DNA from: Selenomonadaceae bacterium
Lineage (GTDB): Bacteria > Bacillota > Negativicutes > Selenomonadales > Selenomonadaceae
NCBI GenBank assembly: GCA_017390245.1
Contig: JAFPCE010000255.1
Location: 1 to 10,141 of the forward strand
Direction: 5' to 3'
DNA: 10,141 nucleotides
The notes under the pieces were generated by a model. It was not told the origin of the DNA. It searched no databases and saw only the letters and a list, made by a program, of their open reading frames with translations. The first letter of the stretch is position 1; every line of letters begins with the position of its first letter. The position numbers and the translations under genes were made by a program. Shown here piece by piece: positions 4,806 to 10,141 of this stretch.

Positions 4806-6788
4806 TTGAGCAACATTGAAACAACCTGTGTCAATGCAATCAGAGTTTTGTCAGCAGAAATGATTCAGAAGGCAAAGTCAGGACATCCAGGACTGCCTAT
4901 GGGCTGTGCACCTATCGCTTACGAGCTGTGGGGCAAGCACATGAAGCACAACAGCAAGAACCCTAAGTGGTTAAACAGAGACCGTTTTATCCTTTCAGGT
5001 GGCCACGGTTCTGCTATGCTGTACTCTTTGCTCCACCTTTTCGGCTATGGCCTTACTATGGATGATTTGCAGAATTTCCGCCAGTTAGGCTCCCTGACTC
5101 CTGGTCATCCAGAGTATGGACATACTGTTGGTGTTGAGGCAACCACTGGTCCTTTAGGTGCTGGTATGGGCATGGCTGTTGGTATGGCTATGGCTGAGGC
5201 ACATTTAGCAGAGAAGTTCAACAAGCCTGGATATCCAGTATATGATCACTACACCTTCGCTTTAGGCGGCGATGGCTGTATGATGGAGGGTATTTCCTCT
5301 GAGGCCTTCTCTCTGGCAGGTACCTTAGGCCTTTCCAAGTTGATTATTATCTATGACAGCAACCGTATTTCTATCGAAGGCAGCACAGATATTGCCTTCA
5401 CTGAGAATGTTCAGAAGCGCATGGAAGCATTTGGCTTCCAGACTATTGATGTGGCTGATGGCACAGATATTGCTGCTATTGGTGCAGCTATTGAAGAAGC
5501 AAAGGCAGACAAGACCCGTCCTTCCTTCATTACCGTTCATACCCAGATTGGTTATGGCTGTCCTGCTAAACAGGGTACTGCCAGCGCTCATGGTGAGCCA
5601 TTAGGTGAAGAAAATCTTAAGATTACCAAGGAGAACCTGGGCTGGGAGGCTGAACCATTTACTGTGCCTCAGGCTGTTTATGACCAGTATGCAAAACTGG
5701 CAGCACAGGGCCAAGAGGCAGAGGACAAGTGGAATGCTATGTATGCTGAGTGGCAGGCTAAGTTCCCTGAGGATGCTAAGCTCCACGATAAGTTCTATGA
5801 TAAGGATGCTGTAAAGGCTGTATTAGAGGATGAGTCCTTCTGGGCACCAGCTGAAAAGCCTGCAGCCAGCCGTGCACTTTCTGGCAATGTCATCAACAAG
5901 CTGAAGGATATTATTCCAAGCCTTATGGGTGGCAGTGCTGACCTGGCTCCATCCAATAAAACTGAGATGAAGGGCGAAGGCTTCTTCAGCAAGGAAGACC
6001 GCAGTGGCCGCAATATTCACTTTGGTGTCCGGGAGCTGGCTATGGCTGCTATTGGTAACGGTTTAGCACTCCATGGCGGAGTTACTCCTTATGTAGCAAC
6101 CTTCTTTGTCTTCTCTGATTATGTGAAGCCTATGATGCGTCTGGCTGCTATTATGGGCCTGCCTGTTACCTATGTACTGACTCATGATTCCATTGGCGTA
6201 GGCGAGGATGGACCTACCCATGAGCCTATTGAGCAGCTGGCTATGATGCGTGCATTGCCAAATGTTCAGGTATTCCGTCCAGCAGATGCTGTAGAGACTG
6301 CAGCAGCATGGTATACTGCTATCAGCGGCAATTGTCCAACTGCTTTGGCTCTCACCCGCCAGAATCTGGCAATTATCCCTAGCAGCAAGGAAGGCGCTTT
6401 AAAGGGCGGTTATGTAATTGCTGATTCTGCAAAGGATACTCCAGATGTCATTATCATCGCTACTGGTTCTGAAGTAGGCATTTCCTTAGAGGCTAAGGAA
6501 ATCCTGGCTAAGGAAGGCAAGGATGTACGGGTTGTATCCATGCCTTGTATGGATCTCTTTGAAAAGCAGAGCGATGAGTACAAGGAAAGCGTATTGCCTA
6601 AGGCAGTTCGTGCCCGTGTAGCTGTTGAGGCTGGTTCTGATTTCGGCTGGGGCAAGTATGTAGGCCTTGATGGTGCTACTGTCTGCATGGAAGGCTTTGG
6701 TGCTTCCGCTCCTGCAAATCTGCTCTTTGAGAAGTTTGGCTTCACCAAGGAGAATGTTGCAGCAACCATGAGCAAGCTCTTAAAGTAA
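4806..6788 (+). CDS. tkt: transketolase
   Basis: This thiamine-diphosphate enzyme moves two-carbon units between sugar phosphates in the non-oxidative pentose phosphate pathway. It supplies ribose 5-phosphate and erythrose 4-phosphate. At 660 residues it is a full-length single chain. Visible landmarks are His27 in SGHPG, the glycine-rich GPLGAGMGMAVGMA, the ThDP/metal motif Gly-Asp156-Gly ending in the Asn of IIIYDSN, the catalytic Glu410 in FGVRELAM, the His-rich THDSIGVGEDGPTHEP segment and RPAD in the pyrimidine domain. The start is TTG at 4806, with AAAGGAG (4790-4796) 9 bases upstream. An in-frame ATG at 4785 has no ribosome binding site and would overlap this one. It is followed by a strong terminator and so ends the block. 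Upstream aroH uses chorismate, which is built partly from the erythrose 4-phosphate made here. Confidence 0.96.
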   Translation: MSNIETTCVNAIRVLSAEMIQKAKSGHPGLPMGCAPIAYELWGKHMKHNSKNPKWLNRDRFILSGGHGSAMLYSLLHLFGYGLTMDDLQNFRQLGSLTPGHPEYGHTVGVEATTGPLGAGMGMAVGMAMAEAHLAEKFNKPGYPVYDHYTFALGGDGCMMEGISSEAFSLAGTLGLSKLIIIYDSNRISIEGSTDIAFTENVQKRMEAFGFQTIDVADGTDIAAIGAAIEEAKADKTRPSFITVHTQIGYGCPAKQGTASAHGEPLGEENLKITKENLGWEAEPFTVPQAVYDQYAKLAAQGQEAEDKWNAMYAEWQAKFPEDAKLHDKFYDKDAVKAVLEDESFWAPAEKPAASRALSGNVINKLKDIIPSLMGGSADLAPSNKTEMKGEGFFSKEDRSGRNIHFGVRELAMAAIGNGLALHGGVTPYVATFFVFSDYVKPMMRLAAIMGLPVTYVLTHDSIGVGEDGPTHEPIEQLAMMRALPNVQVFRPADAVETAAAWYTAISGNCPTALALTRQNLAIIPSSKEGALKGGYVIADSAKDTPDVIIIATGSEVGISLEAKEILAKEGKDVRVVSMPCMDLFEKQSDEYKESVLPKAVRARVAVEAGSDFGWGKYVGLDGATVCMEGFGASAPANLLFEKFGFTKENVAATMSKLLK

Positions 6789-6813
6789 AATCAATATTAA
6801 ACATGATATGCTT

Positions 6814-6840
6814 AAAGGCGGGATTTTCCCGCCTTTTTCT
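6814..6840 (+). terminator. intrinsic terminator after tkt
   Basis: A 10-bp perfect stem (AAAGGCGGGA/TCCCGCCTTT, arms 6814-6823 and 6827-6836) with a TTT loop is followed by more T (TTTTTCTTT overall). It lies 25 bases after the transketolase stop and is a textbook rho-independent terminator. Confidence 0.93.
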
Positions 6841-6864
6841 TTTAGCGGTTATAGGGCAAATAGT

Positions 6865-6895
6865 TTCACTAAAATGCAGAAAAGCTAGCTATAAT
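6865..6895 (+). promoter_or_regulatory. candidate promoter for the hybrid kinase gene
   Basis: A perfect -10 box TATAAT (6890-6895) is preceded by TTCACT (6865-6870) at 19 bases, a poor -35 box with long spacing. Transcription would start near 6902. A second TATAAT at 6910-6915 has no -35 partner. The strong terminator just upstream means the kinase needs a promoter in this gap, but which one is used is uncertain. Confidence 0.4.
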
Positions 6896-6947
6896 GCTTA
6901 GATATGATGTATAATTGAACATAGCAATAGTTAGAAAGAGGCTGCGT

Positions 6948-9137
6948 ATGTTTTCTCAGGAACTGTCAGGCAAGGGAAAACTGAATATATTTTCAATGCT
7001 GGTTATGGCTGTTGTCATTATAGTGTCAGTGGCTGTATATGCATCTGTTACCAGGCAGGAGTTTCAGGCCAATGCTGATTTTACAGTAGAACAGAATGCA
7101 GGACGGGTGGCTAATGAAATAGGCGCTTATGTCAGCTATGGCAAAAGCAGTATTCAGGTTTTGTCCCAGGCTGCTACCCAGAGCATGAATGGTCCTGTTA
7201 TAGAAAATGTCAATGCTGTTCTAGAGCCTTACATGCATAGTACTCCCTTTGATTTCGTGGAGTATATCCTGGAAAATGGCTGGAACACAATGAATAATGG
7301 CGGTAAACCATTCAGTGCAGTTACCAGGGAATACTATAAGCAGGGCATTCAGGGAAGAACAGGTATCTGGCTGAATTATGCACCTCAGAAATCTACCGAA
7401 GTACTTTTAGATTTTTATACACCATTATATTATCAGGATAGAATTGTTGGCGTATTAGCTGGGTCTATGGGAGGCTCTAGCAAAATTGCGCCTATGTTAG
7501 AATCCAGCTTTTACGGCGAAAAAACGCTGGGGTTTCTGTGCGACAGGAATGGCATGATTATCGCCTCTACTGAAGCGGATTTACCACTGCATTTCTCCTT
7601 GGAAGAATACCTCCGGGAAACTATGGGAGTTAGCCAGGAAGATCTTCCTGCTGTCTGGGACAATGTCCTGCAGCACCGGGGGGAGGCTTTTACAGTTCTG
7701 GAAGCTCATGGTGATGCTGTTATCTGCGTCCAGAAGGTAGAAGAGGCAGACTGGTTTGTCATTCAGATTGTACCAGCTGAGTCTCTTTTCACTGTCATGT
7801 ATAAGAGTACTGCCAGAGCCATTTTGATTGTTGTACTGCTGGCTATTTCTTTCGATGTATTATTGTATTATTTAATAAAAAAACAAAAAGAAGCTGTCCA
7901 GCTGGAAATGGCTAATATGAAACTGGCCCAGCAAAAGGATAAGGAAATCCAGTGCCAGCTGCAGGAGGCCTACGCTAAGGCAGATAGTGCAAATAAAGCA
8001 AAATCATCCTTCCTTTTCAGCATGTCACATGATATACGCACTCCGATGAATGCTATTATAGGCTTTACAGATATGCTGGAAAAGAAGCAGGAGGACAAAG
8101 CGGCCGTGGCACATTGTCTGGAGAATATCCGGGTTTCCAGCCAGTATTTGCTGAACATTATCAATAATGTCCTGAATTTTGCCAAGATAGAGAGTGGCAA
8201 GGCCAGTCTGGATGATTCTGAGATATGGGATGCCAAAAGCTTCTATGATGGCTTAAGTACGGTTTTTTCCGTAGAAATGGAAAATAAAGACCTGACATTG
8301 CACAAAAACTATAATATTTCCAGCCAGTCTGTGTATGTAGATATTACCAAGCTGCAGGAGATATTTATTAATATTCTAAGCAATGCCATAAAATATACGC
8401 CAGCCGGCGGAAATATTTACCTGACTGTTACGGAAAAACCTGCCATGAGCGAAGATGTATGCCTTTATGAAACTATTATTGAGGATACCGGCATCGGCAT
8501 GAGCGAGGAATTCCTGCCACATATTTTTGATGAATTTGTGAGGGAACGTGATTCTACTACCAGCGGTATTGCAGGTACGGGCCTGGGCATGGGGATTACG
8601 AAAAAGCTGATTGACTTGATGCATGGCACCATCAGAATAGACAGCAAGCTTGGAAAGGGTACAAAGGTGACAATCACTCTGCCACACAGGATTGCGTCTG
8701 TACCACAGCAGCCAGCAGAAAAGGGACAGATAGATAAAGAACTGTTTCAGGGTAAGCGGATTTTGCTGGCAGAAGATAATGAGCTGAATGCAGAAATTGC
8801 CATGGAAATTCTGCAGGATTATGGCTTTGTAGTGGAAAGGGCCAGTGATGGCATTATCTGCGTTGATATGCTGGAAAAGGCAGAGCCAGGGTACTATTCA
8901 TTGATTTTGATGGATATTCAGATGCCAAATATGAATGGCTATCAGGCCGCAAAGTTTATCCGCAGCATGCCAGAGGAGGCAAAGAAAAATATTCCAATAT
9001 ATGCCATGACAGCCAATGCCTTTGAAGAGGACAGGCAGCAGGCTCTGGCCATGGGCATGAATGGCCATATTGGCAAGCCGGTTGAAATGGATAAGCTGCT
9101 GGGTGTTTTGATGGAAGCATTAGCTGCAGAAGATTGA
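6948..9137 (+). CDS. orphan hybrid sensor histidine kinase (dCache-like sensor, HisKA, HATPase_c, receiver)
   Basis: This is a 729-residue membrane signalling protein. An N-terminal helix (about 14-34) and a second one (about 289-311) enclose an extracellular region of about 250 residues with a dCache/PAS-like pattern (REYYKQGIQGRTGI, then TPLYYQDRIVGVLAGSMGG). Next come a coiled coil, a HisKA domain with phospho-acceptor His361 (SMSHDIRTPMN), an ATPase domain (N-box Asn479 in NILSNAIKYTP, DTGIGM at about 513, GTGLGMG) and a receiver domain with Asp656 (LMDIQMPNMNGY) and KPVE. There is no Hpt domain, so phosphotransfer onward needs a partner encoded elsewhere. The ATG at 6948 has AAGAGG 6 bases upstream; an in-frame TTG at 6915 has none. 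No response regulator is adjacent. The signal it senses cannot be read from the sequence. Confidence 0.93.
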   Translation: MFSQELSGKGKLNIFSMLVMAVVIIVSVAVYASVTRQEFQANADFTVEQNAGRVANEIGAYVSYGKSSIQVLSQAATQSMNGPVIENVNAVLEPYMHSTPFDFVEYILENGWNTMNNGGKPFSAVTREYYKQGIQGRTGIWLNYAPQKSTEVLLDFYTPLYYQDRIVGVLAGSMGGSSKIAPMLESSFYGEKTLGFLCDRNGMIIASTEADLPLHFSLEEYLRETMGVSQEDLPAVWDNVLQHRGEAFTVLEAHGDAVICVQKVEEADWFVIQIVPAESLFTVMYKSTARAILIVVLLAISFDVLLYYLIKKQKEAVQLEMANMKLAQQKDKEIQCQLQEAYAKADSANKAKSSFLFSMSHDIRTPMNAIIGFTDMLEKKQEDKAAVAHCLENIRVSSQYLLNIINNVLNFAKIESGKASLDDSEIWDAKSFYDGLSTVFSVEMENKDLTLHKNYNISSQSVYVDITKLQEIFINILSNAIKYTPAGGNIYLTVTEKPAMSEDVCLYETIIEDTGIGMSEEFLPHIFDEFVRERDSTTSGIAGTGLGMGITKKLIDLMHGTIRIDSKLGKGTKVTITLPHRIASVPQQPAEKGQIDKELFQGKRILLAEDNELNAEIAMEILQDYGFVVERASDGIICVDMLEKAEPGYYSLILMDIQMPNMNGYQAAKFIRSMPEEAKKNIPIYAMTANAFEEDRQQALAMGMNGHIGKPVEMDKLLGVLMEALAAED

Positions 9138-9176
9138 TGTTTTTGCTGTATAGCAACAGAATATAGAAAGTTTTTT

Positions 9177-9228
9177 TGCCAGACCTTAAAGTCAGAATTG
9201 AAAGATGATTTTATGGTCTGGTATTTTT
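9177..9228 (+). terminator. likely intrinsic terminator after the kinase gene
   Basis: Arms CCAGACC (9179-9185) and GGTCTGG (9215-9221) pair, then continue after one T-T mismatch with TAAA/TTTA and GTCA/TGAT (one wobble), leaving an 11-base loop. The run TATTTTT follows at 9222-9228. The stem is long and mostly AT in its upper part, so efficiency is uncertain, but position and T-tract fit a terminator. Confidence 0.65.
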
Positions 9229-9296
9229 GTGATGATATTCTGATTAAGTTATGGATTTTATTGTAGTAAAGTTTGAGACTTTTTTGGAATAATAAG

Positions 9297-9330
9297 AAAA
9301 AATTTTTAAAAATTTTTTTAAAAGAAAAAT
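9297..9330. repeat. alternating A/T tracts, likely curved DNA
   Basis: Runs A6, T5, A5, T7, A4, then G and A5 follow each other directly. Such tracts are known to bend DNA or exclude nucleoid proteins. They lie about 160 bases upstream of the proximal str promoter and about 50 bases upstream of the distal candidate -35 box, so an UP-element or curvature role is possible. Confidence 0.5.
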
Positions 9331-9380
9331 TGTGAAGTTTTGAGGATAAATGACAAGTTTCTTTGAAATGATACAAAATG

Positions 9381-9410
9381 TTACAAATTTTAACGCTATA
9401 TATGTATAAC
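9381..9410 (+). promoter_or_regulatory. candidate distal promoter of the L7Ae-rpsL operon
   Basis: TTACAA (9381-9386) and TATAAC (9405-9410) are 18 bases apart, with T-rich DNA before the -35 box. Transcription would start near 9417 and run through the proximal promoter, giving a leader of about 145 bases. Confidence 0.4.
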
Positions 9411-9467
9411 TGTCCACCAGTAGTGTCCATAAAAGAAAAATGATACACTAGACAACGTGTGCAATGA

Positions 9468-9501
9468 AAATCCTTGTAGAATAAGGGTTGACATAGGATT
9501 T
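9468..9501. promoter_or_regulatory. inverted repeat flanking the proximal -35 box (possible operator)
   Basis: AAATCCT (9468-9474) and AGGATTT (9495-9501) are perfect 7-base inverted copies that enclose the TTGACA box. An overlapping repeat (AATCCTT 9469-9475 with AAGGGTT 9483-9489, one wobble) could form a hairpin in a transcript from the distal promoter. No regulator is known to me for this pattern. Confidence 0.25.
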
Positions 9502-9516
9502 AGATGATGTTATTAT
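9488..9516 (+). promoter_or_regulatory. strong proximal promoter of the L7Ae-rpsL operon
   Basis: A perfect -35 box TTGACA (9488-9493), 17-base spacing and -10 box TATTAT (9511-9516) are joined by an extended -10 TG at 9508-9509. The predicted start is near 9523, giving a leader of about 40 bases before the L7Ae gene. The combination predicts high expression, as expected for ribosomal protein genes. Confidence 0.8.
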
Positions 9517-9562
9517 AACAATGCGCCAAAGCTAAGGAGAAATCAGGCGAAGGAGTGATACT

Positions 9563-9808
9563 ATGACACTGGAAAAGCTGAAGACGGCGGAACGGGTTAT
9601 CGGTATTAAACAGGTGACCAAAGCCATCAACAAAGACCAGGTGTCATGGGTGTTTCTTGGTACCAATGCAGATGACAGAGTGGTTCAGCCACTGAAGGGA
9701 CTCTGCGCCGAGAAAAACATATCCGTCGATTTTACCTGCACTATGGAGGAGCTGGGCAAGGCTTGCTCTATAGAAGTCGGAGCTGCAGCAGTTGCAGTTC
9801 TGAAGTAA
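9563..9808 (+). CDS. ybxF: L7Ae-family kink-turn RNA-binding protein (YbxF-like)
   Basis: This 81-residue protein belongs to the L7Ae/L30e/S12e/Gadd45 family, whose bacterial members YbxF and YlxQ bind kink-turn RNA. The C-terminus LGKACSIEVGAAAVAVL is nearly the same as in B. subtilis YbxF, and the Lys-rich N-terminal helix that contacts RNA (GIKQVTKAINKDQV) is present. In many Firmicutes the gene sits between rpoC and rpsL. Here it has rpsL downstream, as expected, but no rpoC upstream. The ribosome binding site AAGGAG (9550-9555) is 7 bases before the ATG. A second AAGGAG at 9534-9539 is in the leader. Its cellular role is not settled; ribosome association and regulation have been proposed for relatives. 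Confidence 0.93.
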   Translation: MTLEKLKTAERVIGIKQVTKAINKDQVSWVFLGTNADDRVVQPLKGLCAEKNISVDFTCTMEELGKACSIEVGAAAVAVLK

Positions 9809-9827
9809 GGCCGTAAGCGTTGTTAGG

Positions 9828-9852
9828 AGCTTCTCAGCAAAGCTGGGAGGTT
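9828..9852 (+). other. intergenic hairpin between the L7Ae gene and rpsL
   Basis: An 11-bp stem with three G-U pairs (AGCTTCTCAGC/GCTGGGAGGTT) and an AAA loop lies in the 88-base gap. There is no T-tract, so it is not a standard terminator. A processing site, attenuator or protein-binding site are possible; I do not see the GA pairs and three-base bulge of a kink-turn. Confidence 0.45.
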
Positions 9853-9896
9853 TCAATAAATACTAAATATTCATTTTGAAGGAAGGAGGTGCATGT

Positions 9897-10141
9897 ATGC
9901 CTACAATTAACCAGTTAGTTCGCAAGAGCAGAGAGAGCATGCAGGAGAAATCTACAGCACCGGCATTAAAGAATTGCCCACAGAAACGTGGAGTTTGCAC
10001 AAGAGTTTATACTACAACTCCTAAGAAGCCTAACTCCGCACTGCGTAAGGTTGCCCGTGTTCGTTTAACTAATAGCATTGAAGTAACCGCATATATCCCA
10101 GGCATTGGCCATAATCTTCAGGAGCATAGCGTTGTTCTGAT
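9897..10141 (+). CDS. rpsL: 30S ribosomal protein S12 (5' part, runs off the window)
   Basis: The first 81 codons of ribosomal protein S12 are present; the gene continues past the end of the window. The signature CPQKRGVCTRVYTTTPKKPN is intact, and Lys43 in PKKPNS is the wild-type residue linked with streptomycin sensitivity when unchanged (Lys42 in Escherichia coli numbering). The second resistance hotspot near PGVRYH is beyond the window. An ideal AAGGAGG (9883-9889) precedes the ATG by 7 bases. S12 sits at the decoding centre of the small subunit. This gene normally begins the str operon rpsL-rpsG-fusA-tuf. Confidence 0.97.
   Translation, partial: MPTINQLVRKSRESMQEKSTAPALKNCPQKRGVCTRVYTTTPKKPNSALRKVARVRLTNSIEVTAYIPGIGHNLQEHSVVL

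Larger units (their letters stand above)
9229..9487 (+). promoter_or_regulatory. AT-rich non-coding control region upstream of the str operon
   Basis: This stretch has no gene I can support. It is very AT-rich, with A- and T-tracts at 9297-9329, a candidate distal promoter at 9381-9410, a TGTCC direct repeat (9411-9415 and 9424-9428) and part of an inverted repeat that flanks the proximal -35 box. Reading frames that cross it on the minus strand continue as shadows of the kinase gene. Confidence 0.6.

Noticed and set aside
6410..6775. 121-codon open frame on the minus strand inside transketolase
   Set aside because: Strong codon bias on the plus strand keeps the opposite strand open; the plus-strand protein is certain.
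9297..9330. A/T tracts read as a terminator or mobile-element edge
   Set aside because: There is no GC stem, and there are no terminal repeats or transposase remains around it; curved or flexible DNA is the simpler reading.
8942..9448. 168-codon open frame on the minus strand reaching into the AT-rich gap
   Set aside because: Half of it is the reverse of the kinase receiver domain and the rest is Phe/Lys/Asn-rich translation of A/T tracts. It has no family resemblance.
9521..9562. Kink-turn or tiny leader peptide in the L7Ae leader
   Set aside because: CGCC/GGCG can pair, but the three-base bulge followed by tandem GA pairs is missing. The four-codon frame starting at 9521 begins at or before the predicted transcript start.
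1..10141. CRISPR array, prophage, transposon, toxin-antitoxin or defence module, tRNA or rRNA genes
   Set aside because: I saw no regular spaced repeats, integrase or transposase motifs, toxin-like gene pairs or cloverleaf sequences; the window reads as core chromosome.

Overview
The window looks like a chromosomal segment from a motile, anaerobic Firmicute of the Negativicutes (Selenomonas/Anaerovibrio-like). That placement is an inference. It rests on three things: the tail of a flagellar/chemotaxis operon that ends in a SwrB/DUF6115-type membrane protein, an RpsL sequence with Firmicute character, and Firmicute-style ribosome binding sites (AGGAGG) with two TTG starts. Nothing suggests a phage, transposon, CRISPR array or genomic island, and no tRNA or rRNA gene is visible.

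Layout. (1) Positions 2-1426, plus strand: the end of a likely FapA/DUF342 gene, a small charged protein of unknown function and a SwrB-like membrane/coiled-coil protein. They are tightly spaced and end at a perfect 19-bp terminator hairpin. (2) Positions 1505-2774, minus strand: a membrane-anchored polysaccharide deacetylase followed by a small unknown membrane protein. A strong promoter (TTGACA/TAGAAT) drives them, and they converge on the same terminator, which has A and T tracts on both sides and can work in both directions. (3) Positions 2856-6840, plus strand: a promoter, then methionine aminopeptidase with an N-terminal SEC-C zinc motif, AroH-type chorismate mutase, RidA and transketolase, closed by a GC-rich terminator. 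(4) Positions 6948-9137: an orphan hybrid histidine kinase (dCache-like sensor, HisKA, ATPase and receiver domains) with its own terminator. (5) Positions 9138-9562: a 425-base AT-rich control region with two candidate promoters, the proximal one near consensus. It leads into an L7Ae-family (YbxF-like) gene and rpsL, the start of the str operon, which is cut off by the window edge.

How the genes work together. Transketolase makes erythrose 4-phosphate for the shikimate pathway, and AroH converts chorismate to prephenate. RidA clears reactive enamines/imines and MetAP trims new proteins. The block therefore looks like housekeeping metabolism with an aromatic amino-acid flavour rather than a dedicated new system. 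The most unusual point is in AroH. The position matching the catalytic Glu78 of the Bacillus subtilis enzyme is Gln, while the position matching Cys75 is Asp, so the active-site carboxylate seems to have moved by one helical turn. I found no convincing new multi-gene system. Candidates for new biology are the two unknown small proteins and the orphan kinase.

Several starts were set from promoter or ribosome-binding-site evidence rather than by taking the longest frame: 129, 2774 (minus), 2979, 4331, 4806 (TTG) and 6948.
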